Notes: a model not told the origin generated them from the sequence alone. 64,000 nt of DNA from Fragilariopsis cylindrus CCMP1102 (GCA_900095095.1 FMBT01000494.1:1-64000), one strand, 5' to 3'. Positions 12,701 through 24,300 are shown, counted from the stretch's first letter. Translations and numbers: made by a program.

Positions 12701-12805
12701 GATGCATCATCATCATCCAATAATAACATAAATTTTAGCAAGACAGCAACTACTTCACCACGATTACAGGAAGCCCGTGATCGACTGAATTCACTATCCA
12801 CATAA
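9722..12805 (+). CDS. Plastid-targeted ABC1/ADCK-type atypical protein kinase, two exons
   Basis: Joining 9722-10592 to 10809-12805 gives 955 residues. The 216-base intron begins GTAAGT and ends ACAACAG, and it splits the family motif exactly at FIKIGQSLSIRADILSPAYI. The leader MMISCCRCSSIVLLVALLLPAVEGF is a signal peptide with Phe right after the cleavage site, the diatom signal for entering the complex plastid. Kinase hallmarks follow: the KxGQ helix (about 291), Ala-rich loop AAASLGQVYKAQ (352) and the VAIKVQRP lysine. Also present are DELDYLQEA, HCDPHPGN (504) and DWG replacing DFG (523). Plant and algal plastid ABC1Ks act in prenylquinone metabolism and plastoglobules; that role here is inferred. 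A Thr/Ser-rich linker and an uncharacterised C-terminal region extend beyond the kinase. It runs convergent with the next gene, 180 bases apart. Confidence 0.92.
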
Positions 12806-12985
12806 AGAAAAGAAGAAAACACATGTTCTGAGACTATATAACTTGGTAATTAAAAGATCTAATAACTAAGTTTTGTTTTAATTCTTGTCCTTCTTTACTA
12901 TAGTTTTTTTTTCCTTATTTTTAAATATGTATTTTCAGTATGCATCGAATATTGTAGTCCTACCATCAGTTATACCACCTAGTGT

Positions 12986-15187
12986 TTAGTACTCTTGTTC
13001 ATTATTTCTTCGGGATGGTCTAGAAGAGTCTCGATTCTGATGAGATGATGATCGTTCCATTCTGGGTGGGGTGTTATTGCCACTACGTGCCTTTGCCGTG
13101 TTTCGAAGAGACGAAGTTGACGAAGATTTTTCCATAACAGGATCCCTTGATTTACTTCGAGAGGCAGACCTTTTGCTGTTCTTCTTTTTAAAGGATGCTT
13201 GTTGCTGCTGCTGCTGCTGCTGCTGTTGTTGCTGTTGCTGATGCTGATGCTGATGTTGATCTATATCTTGTGACATACGTTCCCTTGACATACTCCGACG
13301 TGATTTTACTATGGTTAATGATCTTCTGTTGATTTTGTGTTCACTGACACTTGACATACTGCTGTCTATTCCTCCAGCATCGTCGTCATAATCATTAAAA
13401 TCAGCAGCAGCGTCTCCCTGTTTACCATTCATTTGGATTCCTCGGGTGCTACCCTTACTCCTGCTCCTACTACGATTTGGATATCGTCGGTTAGAACTAG
13501 AACCATATGGTCCATGACTACTACCACTTCCACGTCGTTCATGCCTACTACCACTTCCACCTAGTCCACCACCACCACCACCACCATTTTTTCTACTTCC
13601 TCCACTACCACTATCTAATAATTGCAATTGTAATCTTTCATTTTGTAATTCTAATTCATCAATTCTACTTTGTTGTTCAAATTTTGTACGTCGTAATTCT
13701 TCAGTTATACGATCTTTTTCACTTAATTTAACATTAACTTCAGTCATTTCATCTTCCATAATAATTAATCTACGTGAACTTTCCTCACGATCTCTCATGA
13801 TAGTTTTTAATTCTCTTGATGATATCTTTTTTGGCAGTTTCAATTTTGTTGTCGATGATAGTAATTGTTGTTGTGATTTTGGTTTCATTCTGTTGTTGCT
13901 ACTCATTTGTTGCTGTTGCTGTTCCTGTTGCTGTTCCTGTTGCTGCTGATGTTGCTGCTGATGTTGCTGCTGATGTTGCTGCTGATGTTGCTGCTGATGT
14001 TGTTGTAGTTGTGGATCCATTCCTCTTTTCTTCCCAGTAGAATGTGGAGACTCTAAATCACTGTAACCTAATGATGAAAGATCTGATTTGAATACACCTG
14101 AATCATTATAACTTGAATTGAATGATCGTGAGTTTCCTCCACCTCCGCCACCTTGTTCTTTACGACTTTCATTCCATGCCTCAATATTATGTTTCCTATC
14201 TCGTGCTGAACTTGATGTTCGTGACGATATATTATGATTCCCATTCTTAGCAGCGTCATCAACATAGTTATCATCATCATCATCATTTCGTAACCTCATT
14301 CGATATGATTTCGATGGTACCTGCTCTGGTGAATATTGTTCATCATCTTGTTCTTGCTCGTTCTTGTTAGGGATCGATCTCGTACTGTAACCCTCTTCGA
14401 TATCACAAACAGTCTTTGAATGGGACGAACTACGACCTAGACCGTTTTTGGTCTTCTTGTTCTTGCTGTTGGATATCTTCTTGTCCTTGCCTTTGTCTTT
14501 GTCCTTGTCCTTGCCCTTCTTCGTCTTCTTCTTCTTTTTATCGTCAGTACCTTTTTCCTTCTCATCGTCTTCGCCACCATTACCACGACGAAGACGATTG
14601 AAAAAGGAAACCAGTACTTTTCCTCCCGTCTTCTTTTTGTCGTCCATAGATTCGTTGTCATCATCTTCGTCGTCTCCGTCGTCACTACCTTTTGTCTTTG
14701 CGTCGTTTTCTTTTCCACCACGACGACGACGACGATAGTAAAAGAAACCTCCTCCTCCACCGCCAAGCACCAACAAGGCAACGATGACAATTCCCATAGC
14801 GAGACCCAACGAAGAACCACCACCGCCTGTATCATCGGTACCACTACCACATGATATAGTACATGCTGGTTGAATATTTTGTTTCACACTTAAGTCCTTT
14901 TCAACTATACAATTTTGCCATCCACTAACTTCATCTTGACAACAACAAGAATATTTCGATTCATAATCTCCACATATCGTTTCTTCACTTACTGTACAAT
15001 ATTCTGGTGCACTAGGAGATGCATATGCTTGTGTTTGTGCAAAACTACTCTGGACCGATGTTGGAAATGCAGTAGAGAATGTTTGAAAGTTCATATCTGG
15101 ACATGTTCCGCATAAACCTGTCAAATCCATAGCAATGCATTGTACTGCAGCAACTTTCTCTGACGAACATGGATCTGGTTCGGCCAT
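12986..15187 (-). CDS. Single-pass membrane protein with Cys-rich head and polyQ/coiled-coil tail
   Basis: 733 residues starting MAEPDPC. The first 115 residues hold twelve cysteines (including GTCPDM and SCCCQDEVSGWQNC) and no evident cleavable signal peptide. A Gly-rich linker leads to one transmembrane helix at about 125-152 (LGLAMGIVIVALLVLGGGG), capped by RRRRR, so the N terminus should be outside. The long inner part is Lys/Asp-rich. It then carries HQQQ repeats, a probable coiled coil (RELKTIMRDREESSRRL through IDELELQNERLQLQLL), more polyQ, and a Ser/Arg-rich basic C terminus. The HQQQ part is a 12-base minisatellite at about 13945-14000. I know no named domain. It could be a surface sensor or wall-linked protein; that is speculation. 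Confidence 0.72.
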   Translation of the reverse strand: MAEPDPCSSEKVAAVQCIAMDLTGLCGTCPDMNFQTFSTAFPTSVQSSFAQTQAYASPSAPEYCTVSEETICGDYESKYSCCCQDEVSGWQNCIVEKDLSVKQNIQPACTISCGSGTDDTGGGGSSLGLAMGIVIVALLVLGGGGGGFFYYRRRRRGGKENDAKTKGSDDGDDEDDDNESMDDKKKTGGKVLVSFFNRLRRGNGGEDDEKEKGTDDKKKKKTKKGKDKDKDKGKDKKISNSKNKKTKNGLGRSSSHSKTVCDIEEGYSTRSIPNKNEQEQDDEQYSPEQVPSKSYRMRLRNDDDDDNYVDDAAKNGNHNISSRTSSSARDRKHNIEAWNESRKEQGGGGGGNSRSFNSSYNDSGVFKSDLSSLGYSDLESPHSTGKKRGMDPQLQQHQQQHQQQHQQQHQQQHQQQQEQQQEQQQQQMSSNNRMKPKSQQQLLSSTTKLKLPKKISSRELKTIMRDREESSRRLIIMEDEMTEVNVKLSEKDRITEELRRTKFEQQSRIDELELQNERLQLQLLDSGSGGSRKNGGGGGGGLGGSGSRHERRGSGSSHGPYGSSSNRRYPNRSRSRSKGSTRGIQMNGKQGDAAADFNDYDDDAGGIDSSMSSVSEHKINRRSLTIVKSRRSMSRERMSQDIDQHQHQHQQQQQQQQQQQQQQASFKKKNSKRSASRSKSRDPVMEKSSSTSSLRNTAKARSGNNTPPRMERSSSHQNRDSSRPSRRNNEQEY
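13945..14000. repeat. 12-base minisatellite coding HQQQ
   Basis: Nearly identical tandem copies of a GCTGCTGATGTT-type unit inside the membrane-protein gene, read on the minus strand as His-Gln-Gln-Gln repeats. Confidence 0.8.
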
Positions 15188-16149
15188 CTTCTTCTTGTTT
15201 TATTTATTTATGCTGCTGCTGCTGCTGCTGCTATTGCTGTTGTCGTTGCTTTTGACTTTGATTTTGACTTCAATTTTGATCTTATGGTTCCTTGTGATTG
15301 AGAGAGAGAAATACTTGTCTCTTTGCAGTTGTTCTTTGAGTTGGGTATATGGGGGTGGGGTGATGATTTCAGATTTATGTGAAGTGAAAGTGCTACTGAT
15401 TGTTTGTTTGTTGAGTGAAGTGAGAAGAAGAAAAAACCCAATATTCATGTATCATTAAGTAAGCAATAATTTTTTCGGTGGAACAACTTTTTGAAACATG
15501 AATGGGCAGTTATAATTTATATCAATTTACCTAAGCCAGATTCGCAGATTAAATAATATATATATATACGAACCGCCGAAAAGCATCTGAAATATTTTAT
15601 AATCAGACAATTGGCGGTGGCGAAGCAGCATCAATCAATTATTCCGATTTGGAGGGTGTCGGAGGAAACTATAAATTATATTGTTTTTTTGTAATGAAAA
15701 TCGAGATGTATGGATCATATCTCTCTTTTTTCACACTTCACATATTTTGCCTTCCTTCTTCGCATCATCGGACGGTAATGCATGAGCATCACAAACATCA
15801 ACATCACCCTTTTGTCCTACTAAACAGAAGAAAGCAGACGGACGACGTCAATGTATTGATAACGAAGAGGATCAGCAGTAGCAAGCTGAACAAGAACAAG
15901 AACATCATCAAGAAGCTAATGCTGATGATGCACGGAGAACGAGACAGTGACTTCTCTTGAACAACATCATGATTATTGTGGTTTAGACAGCGATCGCGAT
16001 ACACAAGAGGAAGTTGAAACTGCTATTTCGATTTTCTTTTCTTCCCTGAAGTTCTATTAAGACGAGGAGGACAACACCATGATTATTCCATCCAATTAAT
16101 TTTACTCCTATTCACACGAAATGTTGCACGTAATTTGAAGGCACTGCTG
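15188..16149. other. Spacer, possibly with decayed 5-prime part of the next pseudogene
   Basis: A GCT run lies just upstream of the membrane-protein start (15211-15240). From about 15780 on, Gln/Glu/His-rich stretches appear in shifting frames with many stops. They may be the eroded N-terminal linker of the pseudogene that follows. Confidence 0.4.
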
Positions 16150-16926
16150 TATCATTCATGCTAATCTTGGTTCTGCTGGCAAATAAATTTTGGTTGTTTT
16201 GAGGAGGTAGAGAGATCAGGATTGTTACGTGAAGACGGTGCTAACTATTATACTGATGTGCGAGGTCTCATGTTTAGTGACCATACGTTTGAAAGTCGTA
16301 AGAATTGGGAGTACCGTGAACTAGTTGCATGCAAATTTTTACAAGTATTGTGTTGATACAATTGAGAAAAATAGTTCTTCTAAAGAAAAGAGACATTCAA
16401 AGTTATTTCCTATTGAACATATTGTTTCGTTATAAGTATCTTGCAAAGAAATCGTCCTGGGTTCTTTATCGAATAGGATCCGTCCACATTAGCACTATTA
16501 CTATTTGAAGCCGGGATTCAATATTTTCCAAAGAATGGAATTAGTCTTCTATTCTATATAAACAGTAATGATGAAAGAGCATTCCAAAACAGCTTGCAAA
16601 AAAATACGGAAGTGATGAAGATTGTAGAAGAAACTATCATTCGTTATTCTTCTTCTTCGGACAATAATAATAATACATCATCATTTAATATTATGGAGGT
16701 ATTAATAACAGCAGCTTGTGTCTATCTTCTGTTGCGGGGACAACCAGACTTGTTGATGGAGTTACTATCATCAACAACACCGATGGCATCAGCAATGGTG
16801 ACGGTATCAAAGAAGAAGAAGAACGAGGACGGTGACGATGATGACGATGAGGAGAACGATGGAAATAGTAACGCAATAGATACATCGGAGTTGAATTCGA
16901 GCAAGAAACGAAAGGGAAAATTATAA
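16150..16926 (+). pseudogene. Decayed member of a diatom conserved (ankyrin-like) protein family
   Basis: Recognisable peptides appear in order but in changing frames with stops between them. They are HANLGSAG near 16158, then RSGLLREDGANYYTDVRGLM and SDHTFESRKNWEYRELVACK near 16214-16345. After a gap of stops come LALLLFEAGIQYFPKNGISL near 16490 and VMKIVEETIIRYSSSSD near 16612. The last is VYLLLRGQPDLLMELLSSTT near 16720. These blocks match, from memory, a large diatom family of cytosolic proteins with ankyrin-like helices and a LRREPD-type motif. The final 110 codons (16594-16926) are still open and end in a Lys/Asp-rich tail. Stops and frame changes between the conserved blocks make an intact product very unlikely unless several introns are hidden. 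Family function is unknown. Confidence 0.6.
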
Positions 16927-17257
16927 ACACTTGTGTTCATCAATAAGTACGGACAGAAAATATTGATGAATAAAGTCGTCGATCGTATCGTGGATGTACC
17001 AATTGAAGAAGAGACTACTGGTTGAATGTAGTACGGTAGTATACAGCACTATAATATTTCGACATACTCCAAAATTATGTTACAAAATTCGTATATCGAT
17101 AAACTTTGTTCTACTTAAGTATCATCTATTGAAATATGTGATATCTTCTACATTAGTTATACTATTTCTTGATTGTTCGACTCAACTCATGCACAAAGTA
17201 GTAGTGGTTATTCTTTTTGTACGTTTAGATATATAATCACGCATCCTTTTTTTGTTT
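16927..17257. other. Short intergenic spacer
   Basis: AT-rich, about 330 bases between the pseudogene and the 3-prime end of the minus-strand BTB gene. I see nothing in it. Confidence 0.6.
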
Positions 17258-18319
17258 TTAGGTTTCAGATAGAAGTTTACGTTCTTCATCACTTAATGGT
17301 TCAAGCGAAATCTTGGCACCAAAAGTAGAAAAATTGAAATGGATGTAATATTCGTGAATTGCTGTTGTAGCAATACCAATGACAAACTTCAGATTCTTCT
17401 GAACACTTAGCATGGTCAATCTGTCTGATTTCAGATGAAAGTAGAGACATTCGCCTTCAGTAAAACCTGTCCAACCAGAATCTTCACTTCGTACCCTTCG
17501 AATCGATCCCCCATTAAAGACTTGATTGTTTGCTGCCCAACCATAACTGGTTGAGTCTGAGTAACTCCTTTCATTTACCCCAATATTTCCGATGATACCA
17601 AGATAAATCCAATGATTATTGTCATCTGGCAACACGTCGATAGTCACCTTCCAGAAAGAACCTTCTTCAGAAACATCTAGGGATGGCTTGCAAGCTACAA
17701 AGCTATAGCGTTCCCTACTTGCATTAGTAAATTGAATCTTGTTCACACCTTTGGTCACATCAACAACAGACCCATGAGGCTGGACAACTTCAATGTTAGC
17801 AATATCTAAAGGAAGCAAAAGTGGAGATGGGTAGAAAAAATCGGATAGTCCAAAATAATGTAGAAGAGTTTCGAATTCTTTCTTCTTTCCGTCCGGAATC
17901 GTTGGCGATTTCACCGGATTCGAGTGGTCTTCAATCTTCTTCGTACGAAGAAAATTGACGATGATTTCAATCAACTCTGGATCATGATCTAAGAACACGC
18001 GGTCAGTGCTGTCGCGGGTAAGTGAACCATCCCACCGTCCACTAAACATATGCGAAAACATCGTATCAGGAGCGACGAGACAAAGAGTACTACGAAGTGC
18101 AAAAATCACTTTCCCTCCTACATTAATCTCAAAAATATCATCGTCGTTATTGCTCGCAGGGCCAACAACGTTCATAGTATCCTTTTCTTTTTGGAGTTTT
18201 TCTGTCTCTTCTTTCAATACTTTCATCTTCTTTCGTTGAGATTCTTGCAACCGCTCCCAATGAATGGATGGATCATCATCGTTTTTGTGTTTCGTGGCAC
18301 GGTCGCTCTCGTCCTCCAT
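17258..18319 (-). CDS. BTB/POZ (T1/KCTD-type) protein with SPRY-like C-terminal region
   Basis: 353 residues, one exon. A short basic coiled stretch (RLQESQRKKMKVLKEETEKL) precedes a T1-type BTB domain at about 62-160. This has the hallmark IFEINVGGKVIFALRSTLCL, then DTMFSHMFSGRW, RVFLDHDPELIEIIVNFLR and LLHYFGLSDFF. The C-terminal half (about 195-345) has GSFWKVTIDVLPDDNNHWIY, LGIIGNIGVNERSYSDSTSY and GECLYFHLKSDRLTMLSV. That layout resembles the beta-sandwich of SPRY/B30.2 domains. BTB proteins of this kind usually act as adaptors for cullin-3 ubiquitin ligases or as oligomerisation modules, and the SPRY-like part would bind the substrate. That role is inference. The BTB call is strong, the SPRY call moderate. 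Confidence 0.85.
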   Translation of the reverse strand: MEDESDRATKHKNDDDPSIHWERLQESQRKKMKVLKEETEKLQKEKDTMNVVGPASNNDDDIFEINVGGKVIFALRSTLCLVAPDTMFSHMFSGRWDGSLTRDSTDRVFLDHDPELIEIIVNFLRTKKIEDHSNPVKSPTIPDGKKKEFETLLHYFGLSDFFYPSPLLLPLDIANIEVVQPHGSVVDVTKGVNKIQFTNASRERYSFVACKPSLDVSEEGSFWKVTIDVLPDDNNHWIYLGIIGNIGVNERSYSDSTSYGWAANNQVFNGGSIRRVRSEDSGWTGFTEGECLYFHLKSDRLTMLSVQKNLKFVIGIATTAIHEYYIHFNFSTFGAKISLEPLSDEERKLLSET

Positions 18320-18746
18320 TGTCGCTAATTACTGACTTCGTATTGTTGATACGAGTATATTATATTTTATAGATGTTTAGTTGTTATGATTGTGATTTTA
18401 TTCGCAGTCAATATTTTTGTCTTCCCACTGAAAATACTATCGCCGTGTTTTTTCAATATTCAATAATACTGTTCTTTTTGCCATGTGTTTACCGTGTTTG
18501 CGGATGACACAGATTCAACTGATGCTTAGTAGCCGTGCCGCCGCCCAATAAATACCAAATTTTCAGGTTTTTATGCGAATTAAAAAAAGCAGTTTTGTAT
18601 AGTCAGTTGCATTTTTATAGCACGAGTCGAATTTCTAGTCGCAAGATCTTTTTGCTAGAATTTTTCAAAACGACGGCTTGAAAACAAAATGTGGATCGAT
18701 TAATAATAAGAAAAGAAGTTATAACCAAAACATTATTTTCTTATCG
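18320..18746. other. Intergenic spacer
   Basis: AT-rich, between the start of the BTB gene and the end of the next minus-strand gene. It presumably holds the BTB promoter. No distinct element recognised. Confidence 0.55.
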
Positions 18747-19910
18747 TTACTTTGAATTTAAAATTTCTAGTACAACACTGCTATCGTCGTCATTACCCAT
18801 CTTATCATTATTATTTGATGATGATCCCATCGCTATCTCGTGATAATTGTACCGTTGGAGTTGTTCATTTAAAATGATAGATGATGGTACAAACACCCTG
18901 TGATGATTATTATTCGACATGATGCTTTTAGCTGCAACAATCGTCATCACTGCATCCAATCGCTTCGATACTAATTTAGCAGAAGTAAAGACAATCCAAG
19001 AACAGCAATTGGCATGGATAGCATTGTCATTGTCGCTGTCGCTGTCAATATTCAAAGGTACGTCGTTTTTTAATGGTACGGTTTGAAAGGAACATTTGTT
19101 GGATGTTATTTCATTGAAAAATTGATAGGCATGGTCTAACACAAGTAGTCGTCTTTCATCAGGATGATAGATTGTTACCGAATGTGTTACACCCTCATCA
19201 TCATCATCATTAGTACTAGTAGATGAAATAGTATATGAAATCAATTTTGACAAAGCAAGAGAAAATATAGGATCAGCACCAATCTCTAATACACGTAGCT
19301 TCGGTTGTTTTTGTAATGAGCGATTTGCTTGTTCTAACAAAATCGAAACAAAATCATCGTCATCATTGGTATTATCATCTTCACGAAGAACAACACAATC
19401 ATCGTCGTCATCCTCGTCATCATCATCATATTTTAGTAAGGGTTGCAATCCTGTCACTGTCATTTCAATTGTATCTGTTCTTGCTGTTTCCGTTATTGTT
19501 GTTGTTATTGTTGTTGGAATCAAAAAAGATTTCTCCTTTTCAATACAACGGACACCAAATATCATATGCGTTTTCGATCGATCTTCGTTGTCATAATTGT
19601 TGTCAATATTATCATTAGTGAGATCTTCGGCGTAGTATCCTCCCATATATAGTTGTTGTTCCCCGCGTCGTTTACTACGATAATTATTGCTGCCCTTGTT
19701 ATTCGGCAGTAGGCAGCATGGCTGTGGGTACGATCTTATTTTTATTCTCGTTGTTGACAATAACAAAGGATAGTTGTTGTTTGATTGTGTTCGTAGGTCG
19801 AAAGCGGTCGTCGTTTTTATCATCATATTGGTGGTACTTAGCAACAGCAAAAATAACGGCAAGGGGAATGTCATCGACGAAGATAATGATGATGACGATG
19901 ATGATGCCAT
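18747..19910 (-). CDS. Putative plastid-targeted methyltransferase-like protein
   Basis: The first ATG, at 19910, gives 387 residues. The leader MASSSSSSLSSSMTFPLPLF, LLLL and then TTTAFDLR fits a signal peptide with the diatom A-F plastid motif. The mature part has GVRCIEKEKSFLIP, VTGLQPLLKYDDD, a strongly acidic linker, then PKLRVLEIGADPIFSLALSK. The last resembles motif I of class I SAM-dependent methyltransferases (hydrophobic strand, then E-hG-x-D/G). Further strands are HSVTIYHPDERRLLVLDHAY and SWIVFTSAKLVSKRLDAVMT. The glycine-rich loop is imperfect, so enzyme activity is unsure. It may be a divergent lysine-methyltransferase-like fold. The leader is the best-supported part. Confidence 0.6.
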   Translation of the reverse strand: MASSSSSSLSSSMTFPLPLFLLLLSTTNMMIKTTTAFDLRTQSNNNYPLLLSTTRIKIRSYPQPCCLLPNNKGSNNYRSKRRGEQQLYMGGYYAEDLTNDNIDNNYDNEDRSKTHMIFGVRCIEKEKSFLIPTTITTTITETARTDTIEMTVTGLQPLLKYDDDDEDDDDDCVVLREDDNTNDDDDFVSILLEQANRSLQKQPKLRVLEIGADPIFSLALSKLISYTISSTSTNDDDDEGVTHSVTIYHPDERRLLVLDHAYQFFNEITSNKCSFQTVPLKNDVPLNIDSDSDNDNAIHANCCSWIVFTSAKLVSKRLDAVMTIVAAKSIMSNNNHHRVFVPSSIILNEQLQRYNYHEIAMGSSSNNNDKMGNDDDSSVVLEILNSK

Positions 19911-21360
19911 TATCGCGAAAAAAAAAGTATCGATCGCCTTGCACTTGCTTCGTCGTCTATCTACTAATGACACTTTCTATCACTAAGCTCGAAAAAAACG
20001 AAACTCCTACACGTAACAACGATGGGATTGTGTTTGCAGCTGCTGTAGTAGAGTCTGGGTTCGCTCAGGGTCCTTTGAATCGGGGTGCGTCGTTAATAAA
20101 TTGTCAATTGACTTTATTCTTTTCTAGTTGCTTATTCTTAAAACATTTAACATTTATTTATTTGTGATCGTGGTAATCCGGGACTGATCTAATCACGAAA
20201 CAAAAAACGATTTTCTCAATTTCCGCAATCTAGCAATAGACTACGGTACGCGGTATCATGTTGTGTATTATAATAATATTATTAGATAAGAGAGGTAGTT
20301 TTTGTCATTGGTCTATTAGAAGGGACCCATTAGATCAATCAATAGTGGTGTTTGTGTTTTCTTGAATAAAATCACATCATTATAATCTTATACTAGCTAG
20401 AGTGAAAGATAGCCAACTTTTACCTTACACTCATTACAGTACATACACATCACAGACAGTGTGGTCCAAAGTCACAGGCACTTTTGTTGGATTGGTATGC
20501 TCTCTCTTGTGTCAGAGAGGGGTTCTTCACTCACTGTATGGTAGAATACAAGCAAGATGATGCATTCTTTCTTTCTCGTGTGTAGGTAGATACACTCGAT
20601 TTCTCATATAATGGAAATTTAAATGTGTTGTACAGTATTGTACAGTAATAATTATTTTGTGTACAGTAGTATAGTGTAGAGTTGTTGGTGGATGAAATCA
20701 ACAATTGAGATTTTATTACTACAGTACTACATTGTAGGGGAAAACTGATCTATGTTAGGCACCACCAAATAAGTATCTACAATACTGTACCGTATTATGG
20801 TATGCTACTTGAAGCGAATTGTCCTTGTGATTGATGCTTGTTGCTGAGTACGACTACAGTACGACTACAATAGTACCTATCCGGACTAGACACCTTCAAC
20901 TACTTGTTTATAGTCCCGTGATGGTTGTTAAATACGAAGTCATTGTCGATTACCTTTTCAATGACCTTTTGTGTGAATATTCGCGACGTCACGTAAGAAA
21001 ATGTACGGTCGGAGGCTGCACAAGCGCCCTTGATACGTGTAAAACGTAAACCAGCCAGTTCTCGTACAACGAACTGTCGAAAGCTACTTCGTATTAAAAT
21101 TTAAAACCTTCGCATTCAACATCGACAGACGATTAGCTTTATATTATTATTTAATGTTCCGTCGACAAAATTGAGGACCCATTGCTATTCAACAAGCTCA
21201 CAAAAAGAATTAAGAAGCAAATCTAGGTCCTACACTACTAACGTTACTAACACCGTAGTAGACATATAAAAAAGAATCAAGAAGCAGAAAAAATTAAATT
21301 ACTAAAACCACGTACTGTACTAACTTACCGGTAGTACTGTACACACAAATCTATATTCCG
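19911..21360. other. Long intergenic spacer rich in TACAGTA/TACTGTA motifs
   Basis: No gene supported. From about 20430 to 21345 it holds repeated TACAGTA, TACTGTA and GTACAGTA-type palindromic words (for example near 20436, 20628-20660, 20718, 20783, 20856, 21313 and 21336). It is the presumed promoter region of the glycosyltransferase-like gene. Confidence 0.55.
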
Positions 21361-24300
21361 ATGAATAGACAACACAGGCATAGCAATAATAACAAGAACG
21401 ACAAAAATAGAAAGAATCATAGTAGATCAGAAGAAGACAGTAACAACACCAACATCAAGATATGCGGAAAAATGTCGTCGTTATCATCGCCGTTATTGTC
21501 GACGAAGCAGAATTCGAATTCAAAGTCAAACTCAAAAGGAGGAGTCTCAAAAGGAGCAGCAGCCTCATCATCAGCAGTTTCATCATCGCCATTTGCCACC
21601 AGTTGTAAAACTGTCATACAAATACGTTCCATGCCATCACTGTTATTGTTTATTTCCTGTTTATGGATGTTCGTCTGGACGATGTACTACAGTAATTTAT
21701 CTGTTCATTATTCACTTGATGCATCGTTACCTGTTCCTACTGCCCAGCAAGCAGCATTAGATAGTTTCGAGAATGGTGTACCAGCAGTTACTAGTAATGA
21801 GAATGGTGATGTCACATCCACATCCTCACAATCGACGACGAAGTTAACAAAAACCACCACGACTACCACCACCGTCATTAAAGATATTACCATTGAAGAA
21901 CGGATGAAAACATTAGATAATATTCCTATTTTTTATAATTTATTTGTCAATAATCAACAGGATGCACCACGTGTACGTAAAATTGTCGAGGAACAATTTA
22001 ATAAATTATTATCGGTACATCATCCGATCTATATCAATTCTATTGGCACACCACTAGATTTGAATGATACCGGTGCTATCCTATTAGGTCATCATGAAAC
22101 AGCAGCGGAACATGTAACACTCAAGGCGTTGTATGATTATTGTCAACAACCCGAACACGTACAGAAAAAGGTCGTGTATATGCATAGTAAGGGTAGTTTT
22201 ACAGCCACACAACAGAATGGAAAATTACGACGATTTTTAACTAGTGGTGTCCTGTCGGAAGAATGTGCGACGATGCCCGATGAGACGTGTAATATCTGTT
22301 CGTCACGCTTTTCACCAGTCCCACATCCACATACGTCAGGGAATATGTGGTTGGCACGCTGTGATTATATTAAAAATTTAATTGATCCAGAACAATTTGA
22401 AGAAGCGATGGATGGCTTGGACTATCAAGGTGGACATGCCTTTTTAGCCTGTGATGGACGAGGCCGGTATTCGGCAGAGCATTGGGTACATAGTCATCCC
22501 ACGGTGAAGCCGTGTGATTTATATACGGATCCCAAATTTACTTGGAATTATGATGGGATACCGGTCGTAAAAGAATTTAAAAGGAATTTACAATTGGCAC
22601 CGGCACCACGCTTTGAATTAAAGACCTACTTGAAAACCAATATTCGTGATTGTGCGGGACGTGGTGCGAGTGTAAAATTTCGTATTGATGAATATAAGGG
22701 ATTGTACAATCTAGCACCGACCAGTGATTGGTGGGGGTATAATTTCTTACAAGAAAAAGATGATTGGTGGTACGTTTGTTTACGTTCAATTTCAAGTCCA
22801 CGGCATATGTAGTTGTGTTTCAGTGCTGTTTGTTTGTTTGCTTGCTTGCGAAAATGAGAAAGACAAAACGACAGTCAGTCCCCGTTTTGTTCAATTTTTT
22901 TGTTTACTTACCTTCGACCGGACAACATTCACTCACTCATCCAATAATACTGTTATTTCTATTGTACTTCAGGCCACATCGTGATTATGGATGGGTACAA
23001 TTACCAGAAGAAGCGGTGAGTAGCTAGTTTTTGTTTGTTTTTGTTCTTTTTTTTTCTTCGTTTGTTTTTCGAAATTCATTTCTCAATGAATCAAAGAATC
23101 TCACTTTTTTTAATATTTCGTTTTTTCGTTTTAATAGAGAATTCAACTGATCAAGTTGGGATATAGTCATCACTTGTGGGAAACTCGACACCGTCCATAC
23201 CAATTATATGGAAAGAATTGGAAAGAATTAGAAGACGAACAACGGAACGTATTGGCCAATGTATTCACATACGATGAAACTACTTGGAATACGGAAGTGA
23301 AGAAAGAACACAGAGATCGGAAACGTGTTCAACAGGCTGTTAATGAAGAAAAGCCCAACACATCCTTCGATCGATGTGAGAAACGTGATGGTCCAAATGC
23401 TGTAGTGCCCACGCCTTGGTATAAAAAGACCGAAGCAGAGCAAAGAAGTGGCAAAACTTTAAGGGAATATGTCTACGAAGCTCCAGTAAAGCCAGCTCAT
23501 AAGAAACGGCTGTTAATCATTGCCTCCGTTCCCCGTGACGAGGCGCATCTTGTTACTTTATGGAGTGAATTGGAATGCTTTACTGATCACGTCGATCATA
23601 TTATTGTGTCAGCTCCTACATGGGCGGAACCAATTGTGGAACGGGTTATTGAATTGGCTCATAAATATATTCCTCACTTCGCTAATAACATGGTTTCGAT
23701 CGAAACGAAGTACTTTTTGAATAATCGGTACGACGTCGGATTGTGGTGTGATGCCTACAATAGCTTGAACAATGGAATGAATCCCGGAACGTATGACGAA
23801 TACGGACTGATCAACGATTCTGTGTTCGCTCTACGTAAGTTTTCAGGTATCTTTGATAACCTCGAACATCAGAATGTCCACATGACGTCTCTCGCCTACT
23901 CCTATACATACAAATGGAATAAGGGATACGGACCGGAAGAATTTTGGGTAGAAAGTGTCTATCGTGGGTTTGACAACAAGGGTATGGATATCTTCACCGA
24001 ACATTCGTGTGTAGCGGAAGATCATCCATTCTTCTGTCCCGAAGAAGATGATCAAAAATCATGTATCATTAATAACTTTGAACATGATCTTGCAAAAGAA
24101 TATCCGTGCGATAAGGTTCAGGGTCTATATCCCGCAGATTCACCTGAATCATTAGGAACTCGTTTTGATTGGAAGAGAACATGGATTAAGAATACACGAT
24201 ATTGGAGGATGCTGGCGGACGACATGGGATATCCCATTGCAAAGGCAAACGAACCAGAACAGACTGGATCGTGGTATCAACTCCGTGAAAGTAAAGTTGC

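Noticed and set aside
13945-14000. Regular short repeats that could suggest a CRISPR array
   Set aside because: The repeats are in-frame HQQQ codons with no spacers, and the genome is eukaryotic.
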